Shown here: positions 50,929 through 59,866 of the stretch, piece by piece
How positions within the stretch are numbered: the stretch's first letter is position 1
Layout of the letters: each line of letters opens with the position of its first letter
Assembly: GCF_000720135.1 (NCBI RefSeq)
Contig: NZ_JOIU01000005.1
Location: forward strand, 62,001-126,000
Source of the DNA: Streptomyces sp. NRRL S-1022
GTDB lineage: Bacteria > Actinomycetota > Actinomycetes > Streptomycetales > Streptomycetaceae
Length of the DNA stretch: 64,000 bases
Reading direction: 5' to 3'
The notes under the pieces: model-generated
What the model saw: only the letters and a program-made list of their open reading frames with translations
What the model was told of the DNA's origin: nothing
Databases searched by the model: none
Translations under genes and position numbers: made by a program

Positions 50929-51501
50929 ATGAGTACAGACGACGTACTGGCGGACGTGGGTCCCAGGCTGCGCCGCATCCGCAAGGAGCGGGAGGTGACC
51001 CTGGCCGCGCTGTCCGAGGCCACCGGCATCTCGGTGAGCACGCTCTCCCGGCTGGAGTCCGGCCTGCGCAGGCCCAGCCTCGAACTGCTGCTGCCGATCG
51101 CCCAGGCCCACCAGGTGCCGCTGGACGAGCTGGTCGGGGCGCCGCCGGTCGGCGACCCGCGGGTGCGGTCCAAGCCGATCGTCCGCGGCGGGCGCACCCA
51201 CTGGCCGCTGACCCGCCAGCCCGGCGGCCTCCAGGCCTACAAGGTCCTCGAACCCCGGCGCGGGCAGGAGCCCGAGCCGCGGACCCACGAGGGCTACGAG
51301 TGGCTCTACGTCCTCTCCGGCCGGCTCCGCCTGGTCCTCGGCGAGCACGACGTCGTGCTGACCGCGGGCGAGGCGGCCGAGTTCGACACCCGGGTGCCGC
51401 ACTGGTTCGGGTCGACGGGGGAGGGGCCGGTGGAGTTCCTGAGTCTGTTCGGGCCCCAGGGGGAGCGGATGCACGTCCGGGCGCGGCCCGCGCGCAAGTG
51501 A
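50929..51501 (+). CDS. XRE regulator with C-terminal cupin domain
   Basis: 190 residues from the ATG at 50929 (longer frame possible). Helix-turn-helix about 10-64 (LRRIRKEREVTLAALSEATGISVSTLSRLESG) and cupin about 105-180 with HEGYEWLYVLSGRLRLVLGEH and VPHWFGST. Such proteins sense a small molecule through the cupin and repress or activate nearby metabolism. Neighbour genes: a ligase (divergent) and a quinone oxidoreductase-acyl-CoA dehydrogenase operon. Confidence 0.93.
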   Translation: MSTDDVLADVGPRLRRIRKEREVTLAALSEATGISVSTLSRLESGLRRPSLELLLPIAQAHQVPLDELVGAPPVGDPRVRSKPIVRGGRTHWPLTRQPGGLQAYKVLEPRRGQEPEPRTHEGYEWLYVLSGRLRLVLGEHDVVLTAGEAAEFDTRVPHWFGSTGEGPVEFLSLFGPQGERMHVRARPARK

Positions 51502-51526
51502 CCCACGCTACTGTTCCCTGATTGGC

Positions 51527-51538
51527 AAGCGACCGCTT
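51527..51538 (+). promoter_or_regulatory. Palindrome AAGCG-AC-CGCTT in promoter of oxidoreductase operon
   Basis: Perfect 5-base arms around AC, directly followed by TAGTAT (51538-51543), a good -10 box. Located 50 bases before the oxidoreductase start. Typical position for repression by a TetR or similar protein. Confidence 0.5.
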
Positions 51539-51587
51539 AGTATGCCGTCGAGCCCGGTCAGACGAAGCAGTCCCGTGGAGGCCCCGC

Positions 51588-52559
51588 ATGCAGGCATGGC
51601 AAGTGCACGAGAACGGCGAGCCGAGCGAGGTGATGCGCCTGGCGGAGGTGGAGCGGCCCACGCCCGCCGACGGCCAGGTGCTGCTGCGGGTACGCGCCGC
51701 CAATGTCAACTTCCCGGACGCGCTGCTGTGCCGGGGCGAGTACCAGGTGCGCCCGCCGCTGCCCTTCACGCCGGGCGTGGAGATCTGCGGCGAGACCGAG
51801 GACGGCCGCCGGGTGATCGCCAACCCCGTGCTGCCGCACGGCGGTTTCGCCGAGTACGCCCTCGCCGACGCCCGCGCCCTGCTCCCCGCACCCGAGTCGC
51901 TGGACGACGCCGAGGCGGCCGCCCTGCACATCGGCTACCAGACCGGCTGGTTCGGCCTGCACCGCCGCGCCCGCCTGGCGGCCGGCGAGACCCTGCTGGT
52001 GCACGCCGCCGCCGGCGGCGTGGGCAGCGCGGCCGTCCAGCTCGGCAAGGCCGCCGGCGCCACGGTGATCGGCGTCGTGGGCGGCGCGGACAAGGCCGCC
52101 GTCGCCCGGGAGCTGGGCTGTGACGTGGTGGTCGACCGGCGCGCCGAGGACGTCGTCGCCGCCGTCAAGGAGGCCACCGGCGGCCGCGGCGCCGACGTGA
52201 TCTACGACCCCGTCGGCGGCACGGCCTACGCCCAGTCCGCGAAGCTGGTCGCCTTCGAGGGCCGGATCGTGGTCGTCGGCTTCGCCAGCGGCACCATCCC
52301 GAGCCCCGCCCTCAACCACGCCCTGGTGAAGAACTACTCGATCCTCGGCCTGCACTGGGGCCTGTACAACACCAAGAACCCGAAGCTGGTCCAGCACTGT
52401 CACGAACAGCTCACCGAGCTGGCCGCGCGGGGCGCCGTCAAGCCGCTCGTCAGCGAGCGGGTGCCGCTCGCCGGCGCGGCCGGTGCCGTGCAGCGGGTCG
52501 CCGACGGCCTGACCACCGGCCGGGTCGCCGTCCTACTGGAGAACGGAGCCGCCGCATGA
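51588..52559 (+). CDS. NADPH:quinone oxidoreductase-like (zinc-independent MDR)
   Basis: 323 residues; GGAGG six bases before the ATG at 51588. MDR fold: NVNFPDALLCRGEYQVRPPLPFTPGVEICG, nucleotide-binding HAAAGGVGSAAVQLGKAAGA, and ASGTIPSPALNHALVKN. No structural zinc cysteines. Possibly enoyl or quinone reduction linked with two acyl-CoA dehydrogenases that follow with stop/start overlaps. Confidence 0.92.
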   Translation: MQAWQVHENGEPSEVMRLAEVERPTPADGQVLLRVRAANVNFPDALLCRGEYQVRPPLPFTPGVEICGETEDGRRVIANPVLPHGGFAEYALADARALLPAPESLDDAEAAALHIGYQTGWFGLHRRARLAAGETLLVHAAAGGVGSAAVQLGKAAGATVIGVVGGADKAAVARELGCDVVVDRRAEDVVAAVKEATGGRGADVIYDPVGGTAYAQSAKLVAFEGRIVVVGFASGTIPSPALNHALVKNYSILGLHWGLYNTKNPKLVQHCHEQLTELAARGAVKPLVSERVPLAGAAGAVQRVADGLTTGRVAVLLENGAAA

Positions 52560-53737
52560 CCGACGCCGAAGACCTGCGCCGCCGCACCCGGGAGCTGCTC
52601 GCGCAGCATCCCCCCGCGAGCACCGGCCGCCTGGACTTCCTCAGGGCCCGCTTCGACGCCGGCCTCGCCTGGGTGCACTACCCCGAGGGCCTCGGCGGCC
52701 TCGGCGCCCCGCGCTCCCTCCAGGGCGTCGTGGACGCCGAACTGGAGGCCGCCGGCGCCCCCGACAACGACCCCCGGCGCATCGGCATCGGCCTCGGCAT
52801 GGCCGCGCCGACGATCCTCAAGTACGGCACCGAGGAGCAGAAGCGGCGCTATCTGCGGCCCCTGTGGACCGGCGAGGAGGTCTGGTGCCAGCTGTTCAGC
52901 GAGCCCGGCGCCGGCTCCGACCTGGCCGCGCTCGGCACCCGGGCGGTCCGTGCGGGCGAGGAGTGGGTGGTCAACGGGCAGAAGGTGTGGACCTCCAGCG
53001 CCCATGCCGCCCGCTGGGCCATCCTCATCGCCCGCACCGACCCGGACGTGCCCAAGCACCAGGGCATCACCTACTTCGTCTGCGACATGACCGACCCGGG
53101 CGTCGAGGTCCGGCCGCTGCGCCAGATCACCGGCGAGGCCGAGTTCAACGAGGTCTTCCTCACCGACGTCCGCATCCCCGACGACCGCCGCCTCGGCGAG
53201 GTCGGTGACGGCTGGCGGGTCGCGCAGACCACGCTGAACAACGAACGCGTCGCCATCGGCGGCATGGCCCTGCCCCGCGAGGGCGGCATGATCGGACCGG
53301 TCGCGCGGACCTGGCGCGAACGCCCGGACCTGCGCACCCACGACCTGCACCAGCGGCTGCTGAAGCTGTGGGTGGAGGCCGAGGTGTCCCGGCTCACCGC
53401 CGAACGCCTGCGCCAGCAGCTCACCGTCGGCCAGCCCGGCCCCGAGGGCGCCGGCATGAAGCTCGCCTTCGCCCGCCTCAACCAGGAGATCAGCGGCCTG
53501 GAGGTCGAACTCCTCGGCGAAGAAGGGCTGTTGTACGACGACTGGACCATGCGCCGCCCGGAGCTCGTGGACTTCACCGGCCGGGACGCCGGCTACCGCT
53601 ATCTGCGCTCCAAGGGCAACAGCATCGAGGGCGGGACCAGCGAGGTCCTGCTGAACATCGTCGCCGAGCGCGTCCTGGGCCTGCCCGCCGAGCCGCGCAC
53701 CGACAAGGACGTCGCCTGGAAGGACCTCGCCCGATGA
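52556..53737 (+). CDS. Acyl-CoA dehydrogenase (FadE17-like)
   Basis: 393 residues; ATG overlaps the previous stop (ATGA). FSEPGAGSDLAALGT, NGQKVWTSSAHAARW, QITGEAEFNEVFLTDVRIPD, and SIEGGTSEVLLNIVAERVLGLP near the C-terminus. The next gene is also a dehydrogenase and may form a heteromer, as FadE pairs do in actinobacterial sterol/ring or side-chain degradation. Confidence 0.93.
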   Translation: MTDAEDLRRRTRELLAQHPPASTGRLDFLRARFDAGLAWVHYPEGLGGLGAPRSLQGVVDAELEAAGAPDNDPRRIGIGLGMAAPTILKYGTEEQKRRYLRPLWTGEEVWCQLFSEPGAGSDLAALGTRAVRAGEEWVVNGQKVWTSSAHAARWAILIARTDPDVPKHQGITYFVCDMTDPGVEVRPLRQITGEAEFNEVFLTDVRIPDDRRLGEVGDGWRVAQTTLNNERVAIGGMALPREGGMIGPVARTWRERPDLRTHDLHQRLLKLWVEAEVSRLTAERLRQQLTVGQPGPEGAGMKLAFARLNQEISGLEVELLGEEGLLYDDWTMRRPELVDFTGRDAGYRYLRSKGNSIEGGTSEVLLNIVAERVLGLPAEPRTDKDVAWKDLAR

Positions 53738-54813
53738 CGGATCTGCTGTACTCCGAGGAGGAAGAGGCGCTGCGGGCCGCCGTCCGCGACCTGCTCACGG
53801 ACCACTGCGACGCGCCCGGCGTCATCGCGCGCACCGAGTCCGGCACCCCGCACGACCGCGCGGCCTGGAAGGCGCTCGCCGACGGCATGGGCCTCGCGGG
53901 CCTGCTGGTGCCCGAGGAGCACGGCGGCCAGGGCGCCTCGCACCGCGAGGCCGCCGTGGTCCTGGAGGAGCTGGGCCGGGCCGTCGCCCCGGTGCCGTAC
54001 CTCACCAGCGCGGTCGTGGCCACCGAGGCCCTGCTGGCCTGCGATGACGCGGAGCTGCTGGGGCAGCTGGCCTCCGGGCGCACCATCGGCGCGCTCGCCG
54101 TCGGCCTGCACACGGCCCCCGGCGCCGCGCCGCGGACCGTCCGGCTGGAGAACGGCACCCTGCACGGCGAGTTGACCGCCGTCGCGGACGCCGCCGTCGC
54201 CGACGTACTGCTCGTCCCGGCCGACGACGGCGGCCTGTACGCCGTCACCGCCGACGCCGTCACCGTCACCGTCACCCCGCAGGTCTCCCTGGACCTGACC
54301 CGCCCGCTCGCCACCGTCACCCTCGCCGGCGCGGCCGGCCGCCGGGTCGGCGACGCCGGGCCCGCCGTACGACGTGCTCTGCGCGCCGCCGCCGGACTGC
54401 TCGCCTCCGAGCAACTCGGCGTCGCGGAATGGGCGTTGACGGAGACCGTCCGGTACCTGAAGGAGCGCAAGCAGTTCAACCGGCCGGTCGGCGGCTTCCA
54501 GGCGCTCAAGCACCGGCTCGCCCAGCTGTGGCTGGAGGTCGTCAACCTCCGGGCCGCCGCCCGCGCCGCCGCCGACGCACTCGCCTCCGGCGAGGACACC
54601 GACCTCACGGTGGCCGTCGCCCAGGCCTACGCCACCCCCGTCGCCGTACGCGCCACCGAGGAGGCGGTGCAGCTGCACGGCGGGATCGGCATGACCTGGG
54701 AACACCCGGCCCACCTGTACCTGAAGCGGGCCAAGGCGGACTCGATCGCCTACGGTACGGCGGGCGCCCACCGCGAGGCGCTGGCCGGGCTGGCAGACCT
54801 CCAGGCACCCTGA
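53734..54813 (+). CDS. Acyl-CoA dehydrogenase (second subunit type)
   Basis: 359 residues; ATG at 53734 overlaps previous stop. LVPEEHGGQGASHREAAVVLEELGRAVAPVPY, an FAD-binding KERKQFNRPVGGFQALKHRLAQLWLE and QLHGGIGMTWEHPAHLYLKRAKAD. The catalytic Glu position of typical enzymes is not evident, fitting a heteromeric partner of the preceding gene. Ends the operon before a strong terminator. Confidence 0.92.
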   Translation: MTDLLYSEEEEALRAAVRDLLTDHCDAPGVIARTESGTPHDRAAWKALADGMGLAGLLVPEEHGGQGASHREAAVVLEELGRAVAPVPYLTSAVVATEALLACDDAELLGQLASGRTIGALAVGLHTAPGAAPRTVRLENGTLHGELTAVADAAVADVLLVPADDGGLYAVTADAVTVTVTPQVSLDLTRPLATVTLAGAAGRRVGDAGPAVRRALRAAAGLLASEQLGVAEWALTETVRYLKERKQFNRPVGGFQALKHRLAQLWLEVVNLRAAARAAADALASGEDTDLTVAVAQAYATPVAVRATEEAVQLHGGIGMTWEHPAHLYLKRAKADSIAYGTAGAHREALAGLADLQAP

Positions 54814-54822
54814 TCCGCCGAC

Positions 54823-54856
54823 GGAGAAGCCCGCCCCACCCGGGGCGGGCTTCTCC
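54823..54856 (+). terminator. Strong hairpin after acyl-CoA dehydrogenase operon
   Basis: Perfect 15-base arms GGAGAAGCCCGCCCC and GGGGCGGGCTTCTCC with loop ACCC, 10 bases past the stop. Confidence 0.9.
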
Positions 54857-54968
54857 GCGTTCCCGCGGGCGACGTGAACAGCACACCAACTCCCCGCACG
54901 ACGGGCCCTTTCGGGCGCAAGTGCACGCATACTCTCCCCGGTTCCCCTCACCCCCAGGGAGGCAGTGC

Positions 54969-55826
54969 ATGGCCCTCACCACCCGTCGCCGAGCCCTCAC
55001 CACCCTCGGCGCCACCCTCGGCGGAACGCTCGTCCTGCCCGCGGGCCGCTCGTCGGCCGGCGAGCGCGGGCCCCGCCCGCTGTGGCACGCCCACGCCCAC
55101 AACGACTACGCGCACCCGCGGCCCCTGTACGACGCCCTCGACCACCGCTTCGGCAGCGTCGAAGCCGACATCTTCCTCGTCGACGGCCGGCTCCTCGTCG
55201 GCCACGAGGCGTCCGACCTGGACCCCTCCCGCACCCTGGAATCCCTCTACCTCGAACCGCTCGCCGCCCGCGTCAGGGCCCACCACGGCTCCGTCTACCG
55301 CGGCCGGCGCCGGCCGCTGCAGCTGCTCGTCGACATCAAGACCGAGGGCTCCTCGACCTACCTCGAACTCGACCGCCGGCTGCGCCGCCACCCGCACCTG
55401 TTCACCCGGTACGCGCACGGCCGCGTCCACCCCGGCCCGGTCACCGTGGTCGTCTCCGGCGACCGGGCGGCCCGTACCCCGATGGAGGCACAGGCCGAGC
55501 GCCGCGCCTTCTACGACGGCAGGCTGACCGACCTCGGCGGCGCCGCCCCGGCCTCCCTCATCTCGCTGATCAGCGACAACTGGACGCAGAACTTCACCTG
55601 GACCGGTGCCGGCACGTTCCCCGACGCCGAGCGGCGCAGGCTGCGGAGCATCACCGGGGCCGCCCACGCGCGCGGGCAGCGGGTCCGGTTCTGGGCCACC
55701 CCGGACACCGCCGGCCCGGCCCGGGACGCGCTGTGGGCGGAGCTGCTCGCCGCCGGCGTGGACTACCTCAACACCGACGACCTCGCCGGCCTTGAGGCCT
55801 TCCTCGACGCCCGCCCCCGCGTGTGA
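54969..55826 (+). CDS. Secreted PI-PLC/GDPD-like phosphodiesterase
   Basis: 285 residues. Twin-arginine-like signal (TTRRRALTTLGATLGG) 1-30. HAHNDYAHPRPLYDALDHRFGSVEADIFLVDGRLLVGHE resembles the first part of GDPD/PLC TIM-barrels with two His and a Glu-x-Asp; LLVDIKTEG and NTDDL later. Phosphodiesterase on lipid or lipid-derived head groups is likely; substrate unknown. Confidence 0.88.
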   Translation: MALTTRRRALTTLGATLGGTLVLPAGRSSAGERGPRPLWHAHAHNDYAHPRPLYDALDHRFGSVEADIFLVDGRLLVGHEASDLDPSRTLESLYLEPLAARVRAHHGSVYRGRRRPLQLLVDIKTEGSSTYLELDRRLRRHPHLFTRYAHGRVHPGPVTVVVSGDRAARTPMEAQAERRAFYDGRLTDLGGAAPASLISLISDNWTQNFTWTGAGTFPDAERRRLRSITGAAHARGQRVRFWATPDTAGPARDALWAELLAAGVDYLNTDDLAGLEAFLDARPRV

Positions 55827-55949
55827 GACCACACGATTTCGCCCGAGACCACACGAACGGAGGACATGTCAGCAGCCCGGACGAACCTCCCGCTACGCCA
55901 CACTTGCGGCCGAACGCCGCACATGGGGCGTGGCGGAGGAGGGTTCCCG

Positions 55950-56144
55950 ATGGTCGTTTCCATCTCTGTGGTGCTGCTGCTTCTGATCCTGGCCGTGATC
56001 TTCATTCGCAACTGCTCGCTGAAGATCTCCCACGCCCTGGTCTGCCTGCTGCTCGGCTTCTACCTGGCCAGCACGAGCATGGCACCCACCATCCACGGCG
56101 GGCTCCACGCGACCGCCGAACTGGTGAGCAGCCTGCGGCCCTGA
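55950..56144 (+). CDS. 64-residue two-helix membrane protein
   Basis: 64 residues, ATG with GGAGGAGGG seven bases upstream. Two hydrophobic spans (VVSISVVLLLLILAVIFI and HALVCLLLGFYLAST) flanking NCSLKIS, then a soluble tail with His. No domain recognised. Converges with the phosphodiester glycosidase gene 9 bases away. Looks like a real small membrane protein. Confidence 0.75.
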   Translation: MVVSISVVLLLLILAVIFIRNCSLKISHALVCLLLGFYLASTSMAPTIHGGLHATAELVSSLRP

Positions 56145-56153
56145 ACACCGGTC

Positions 56154-57392
56154 TCACGGGGACGAGAAGACCCCGATGCCGTTGGGCACCGGTCGCTCGG
56201 AGCCGCCGCTCGGGTGGTTGCGCACCGACACGGAGGACGCGCCGGTGTCGCGGGTGACCAGCTCCGTCGAGCCGCCGCCGTCGAGGTTGAAGGCGTCGGT
56301 GGCCCCCAGGGACCGCATGGTCCGTGCCTCCTCCGCGACGGTCAGGCCCCTGCGGTAGGCGGCGGCGCCGTCCAGTGCCAGGAGCAGCAGCTGCCGGCCG
56401 CCGTCCTTGAAGCCGACGGCCGTGCGCACCGCCGAGGTCGTGCTGTCCAGGCCGGACAGCGGGGTGCCGTCCCGCAGCACCGGGAAGCCGCCGATCGCGA
56501 ACGCGTACGGCACTCCGGACGAGGACGCCACCAGGGTGTGCGTGACGTCCACCGGGTCACCGACCGACAGTTCGCGCAGCCGCCGCGCGCCCGCCTCGCG
56601 GCCCACCAGGACCGTGGTGCCCGCCGGGATCGTGCCGGTGCCCGGGGCGTCGGAGACGGAGACCACCCGGCCGCCGCGCACCTTCACCTCGTAGGTGTCG
56701 CCGCTGCACGGCGCCGAACGCCGGCTGTCGGTGCCGCACACGGCGCGCACCCGGGAGGCGCTGCCCCAGCGGGCGGTGAAGGCGCCGACGGAGTCCACCG
56801 GGAGCGCGTACTGGTTGAGGCCCTTGAGCGGCAGCTTGCCCTCCGGCGTGCCGACCGAGCCGGAGAGGGAGAGCCGGTCCAGCCGGGCCCGCCCGTCCGT
56901 GCCCACGCCGAACACGTCCCGGGTGCTGCCGCCAGCGGGCAGCGCGGGCCCGAACCGCTGGCCCTTCGGCACGGCCGCCTTGAGCACCGCTCCGCCCGCC
57001 ACCGCCGGTCCCACGGGGGCACCGGTGGCCTCCACGCCCGGGTGCTGCGTCTCGGTGATGTCGAAGAAGTCCCCGTTCACCCCGGCGACCGCCCCGGCCG
57101 AGCCGGCCAGCCGGGAGACCGTGGCCCGGGCCGCCACCGTGCCCGGGTACAGCAGGCCGACGTGGACGTGCGGATCGGCCAGGTCCACCGTGACCAGGTG
57201 GGCGCGGGCCGTCCCCGCCGCCGCGGGGACGTCGAAGTGCCGGTAGGTGACGCCCGGGGCGAGCCGGCTGCCCGCCGGTGCGGCACCGGCGGGACCCGCA
57301 CCCGCCAGTGACACACCGGCCAGCACACCGAACGCCGTGACCGTCGTGAGAACCGCTCCGCCCGCTGCCCGACCCCTGCGACGTCTCGTCAC
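56154..57392 (-). CDS. Secreted phosphodiester glycosidase (NAGPA-domain)
   Basis: 412 residues from the GTG at 57392. Signal peptide to about 40. NAGPA-domain features: GVNGDFFDIT, YAFAIGGFPVLRDG, RTAVGFKDGGRQLLLLALDG, and C-terminal DAFNLDGGGSTELV. Family hydrolyses sugar-phosphodiester bonds (as in the uncovering enzyme). Exported; target may be cell-wall glycopolymers. Monocistronic. Confidence 0.9.
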   Translation of the reverse strand: MTRRRRGRAAGGAVLTTVTAFGVLAGVSLAGAGPAGAAPAGSRLAPGVTYRHFDVPAAAGTARAHLVTVDLADPHVHVGLLYPGTVAARATVSRLAGSAGAVAGVNGDFFDITETQHPGVEATGAPVGPAVAGGAVLKAAVPKGQRFGPALPAGGSTRDVFGVGTDGRARLDRLSLSGSVGTPEGKLPLKGLNQYALPVDSVGAFTARWGSASRVRAVCGTDSRRSAPCSGDTYEVKVRGGRVVSVSDAPGTGTIPAGTTVLVGREAGARRLRELSVGDPVDVTHTLVASSSGVPYAFAIGGFPVLRDGTPLSGLDSTTSAVRTAVGFKDGGRQLLLLALDGAAAYRRGLTVAEEARTMRSLGATDAFNLDGGGSTELVTRDTGASSVSVRNHPSGGSERPVPNGIGVFSSP

Positions 57393-57444
57393 GCTGTCCC
57401 CTGATGTCTCGTCAGCCGATCTGTTCGCAGGGGCAGTGCACCAG

Positions 57445-57468
57445 AGTCGGGCGGCCGGGTGGCCGACT
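57445..57468 (-). terminator. Hairpin at end of DUF779 gene
   Basis: AGTCGG (57445-57450) and CCGACT (57463-57468), loop GC-rich. Overlaps the DUF779 stop. Confidence 0.5.
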
Positions 57469-57826
57469 AGGCGCCGACGACGCGGGATCGGGTGAGAAAA
57501 CGCACCCCCTCGGGTGCTTCCAGCGAGAAACCGCTGCCGCGTCCCGGTACGACGTCCACGATCAGCCGGGTGTGGCTCCACGCCTGGTACTGGCTGCGCG
57601 ACATCCAGAACGTGACGGGCTCGGGCACGCCCGCGACGTCCAGCTCGGCCAGCAGCACGTCCGAGCCGCCGGTGCGGAACTCACCGTCCGGGTAGCACAT
57701 CGGGGCGCTGCCGTCGCAGCAACCGCCCGACTGGTGGAACATCAGCGGGCCGTGCTCCGCGCGCAGGCGGCGCACCAGCTGCGCGGCCCGCGGGGTGAGT
57801 TCGACGCGCGGGGTCTCCTCTTCCAT
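57467..57826 (-). CDS. DUF779 domain protein
   Basis: 119 residues; AGGAGGG five bases before the ATG at 57826. HQSGGCCDGSAPMCYPDGEF with the three cysteines and WSHTRLIVDVVPGRGSGFSLEAPEGVRFLTRS match DUF779, usually found next to aldehyde dehydrogenases in alcohol/ethanol use. No such dehydrogenase is adjacent here. Small cytosolic protein of unknown role. Confidence 0.92.
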   Translation of the reverse strand: MEEETPRVELTPRAAQLVRRLRAEHGPLMFHQSGGCCDGSAPMCYPDGEFRTGGSDVLLAELDVAGVPEPVTFWMSRSQYQAWSHTRLIVDVVPGRGSGFSLEAPEGVRFLTRSRVVGA

Positions 57827-58163
57827 GGTCACCCTCCTGGACAACCGGGGGCTCGGGGCCGTTCCAGTCTCATGGACGGTCACCAACCCGTCCAGCACGC
57901 GTCGTTGCCCGGGGCGGAGGGGGCCCGTGTTAATCGCTGGTGCGCGGCCCGGGGCCCTTGTAGGTTGGCGTCGCGACCGCGCCTGTCGATGCGCTCGGCT
58001 GCGGCTACTTCCTTCCGACGACCAAGTGACGCCGCCGCCCCCTTGATCTCGGCAGGCGCGTTCGTCTCCGCCCGTCGGTCCGTTCGGCCGGGGCCGGCCT
58101 CCTTTAATCCGGGGGGATTCACTGCCTCGTCACACTCCACGCGTCTCCAAGATCTGGCCCGAG
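57827..58163. other. 337-bp gap before TROVE gene
   Basis: No protein gene seen. A short hairpin GGACGG...CCGTCC is at 57874-57893 and a GGCCGGGGCCGGCC palindrome near 58086-58099. As the next gene encodes a Ro60-like protein, this gap or the flank could encode a Y-like RNA, but nothing here was recognised as one. Confidence 0.4.
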
Positions 58164-59765
58164 ATGCTCGTGGCCCCGCACGTCTCGGCGGGCGCCCGCG
58201 CGCCGCACCCGCCACGGCTCCCGCACGGACCGGCCGTCCCGGACGTCCGCACCTACGAGGGCGGCCCGGCGTTCGTCCGGGAGCCCCGCGAGGAGCTGTT
58301 CCTCCTCGCGGTCGGCAACTTCGTCTCCCAGCCGACCTTCTACGAGAGCGCCGGGGACCGGGACGACCGGTACACCCGGCTCGTCGGCGAACTCGCCGTC
58401 CAGGACCCGGTGTGGACGGCCGGCCTGCTGCGCTGGCTGCGCGCAGAGGGCAACATGCGCACGGCGTCCCTGGTGGGCGCCGCCGCGTACGTGCGGGCCC
58501 GGCTCCGGGCCGGGACGTCCGCGGGCCCGTCCAACCGGTCCGTGATCGACTCGGTGCTCCAGCGCGCCGACGAGCCCGGCGAGCTGCTCGCCCACTGGAT
58601 CTCGGCGTACGGGCGGAAGGTGCCGCAGCCCGTGAAGCGGGGCGTCGCCGACGGCGTCCGCCGGCTGTACACGTCCCGGTCCCTGCTCAAGTACGACACC
58701 GCGTCCAGGGGCTTCCGCTTCGGTGACGTGCTCAACCTGGTGCACGCCTCGCCCGACCCGGACAAGCCCTGGCAGGGCCCGCTCTTCCGGTACGCGCTGG
58801 ACCGCCGCCACCACCCGGAGCAGGCGGTCCCGCCGGCCTCCGACCGCCTGCTGGCCGCCCACCGGGAGCTGATGGAGTCGGCCGCGCAGGAGCGGCGGGC
58901 GGTGGTGACCGGTCCCGGCGGCGCCGAGCGGCTGGCCGCCGCGGGCATGACCTGGGAGGCGCTGGCGGGCTGGCTCCACGGGCCGGTGGACGCCGCCGTC
59001 TGGGAAGCGGTGATCCCCTCGATGGGGCCGATGGCGCTCCTGCGGAACCTGCGGAACTTCGACGCGGCGGGGGTCTCGGACGAGGTCGCGGCCCGGGTCG
59101 CCGCCCGGCTCTCGGACGCCTCGGAGGTCGCCCGGTCCCGGCAGTTCCCGTTCCGCTACCTGGCCGCCCACCGGCACGCGCCGTCGCAGCGCTGGGCGGC
59201 CGCACTGGAACGGGCCCTGGGCCACTCCCTGGCCAACGTGCCGTCCCTGCCCGGCCGGACCCTGATCCTGGTCGACCGGTCCGACTCCATGTTCTGGGAC
59301 ACCGTCTCCGAGCGGTCCCGGCTGACCCGGGCGGACGCGGCGGCCGTGTTCGGCACCGCGCTGGCCCTGCGGGCCGAGCAGGCGGACCTGGTGGAGTTCG
59401 GCTGGAACAGCGCGCGGGTGCCGTTCGAGCCGGGCGAGCCGGTACTTGAGGTGCTGCAACGGTTCCGCGGGCTCGGCGGCACCTACACCGCGAAGGCGGT
59501 ACGGACGCATTACCGGCGGCACGACCGGGTCCTGATCGTCACCGACGAACAGGCCGCCCCCTACGACCCGGGCGGCCCCGCCGACCCGGTCCCGGCCGAC
59601 GTCCCCGTCTACACGTGGAACCTGGCGGGGTACCGGCCCGCCCACGGGCCCACGGGCCCCCACCGGCACACCTTCGGCGGCCTCACGGACGCCGCGTTCC
59701 GGATGGTCGGTCTCGTCGAGGCCGGCCGCGAGGCCGCCTGGCCGTGGACCGCCGAACCGGCCTGA
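58164..59765 (+). CDS. TROVE-domain RNA-binding protein (Ro60/Rsr-like)
   Basis: 533 residues from the ATG at 58164; no good ribosome site, so the start is uncertain. TROVE HEAT-like ring about 30-355 (ELFLLAVGNFVSQPTFYES, AEGNMRTASLVGAAAYVRARL, RNLRNFDAAGVSDEV), then a vWA domain with LVDRSDSMFWD (MIDAS DxSxS) and LGGTYTAKAV. Ro proteins hold Y RNAs and misfolded ncRNA. Divergent from DUF779 and converging on DedA. Confidence 0.92.
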   Translation: MLVAPHVSAGARAPHPPRLPHGPAVPDVRTYEGGPAFVREPREELFLLAVGNFVSQPTFYESAGDRDDRYTRLVGELAVQDPVWTAGLLRWLRAEGNMRTASLVGAAAYVRARLRAGTSAGPSNRSVIDSVLQRADEPGELLAHWISAYGRKVPQPVKRGVADGVRRLYTSRSLLKYDTASRGFRFGDVLNLVHASPDPDKPWQGPLFRYALDRRHHPEQAVPPASDRLLAAHRELMESAAQERRAVVTGPGGAERLAAAGMTWEALAGWLHGPVDAAVWEAVIPSMGPMALLRNLRNFDAAGVSDEVAARVAARLSDASEVARSRQFPFRYLAAHRHAPSQRWAAALERALGHSLANVPSLPGRTLILVDRSDSMFWDTVSERSRLTRADAAAVFGTALALRAEQADLVEFGWNSARVPFEPGEPVLEVLQRFRGLGGTYTAKAVRTHYRRHDRVLIVTDEQAAPYDPGGPADPVPADVPVYTWNLAGYRPAHGPTGPHRHTFGGLTDAAFRMVGLVEAGREAAWPWTAEPA

Positions 59766-59841
59766 CCGGCCCGGCCCCGCCCGGTGCGCGACGGGGTGGG
59801 CCGGGGTGGCCGCCCCGGATCCGGGACCGCGGTGCCACGGC

Positions 59842-59865
59842 CCGGCCGGCGGCGGGACCGGCCGG
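59842..59865. terminator. Hairpin between convergent TROVE and DedA genes
   Basis: CCGGCCGG (59842-59849) and CCGGCCGG (59858-59865), loop CGGCGGGA. Adjacent to the DedA stop. Confidence 0.65.
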
Positions 59866-59866
59866 T

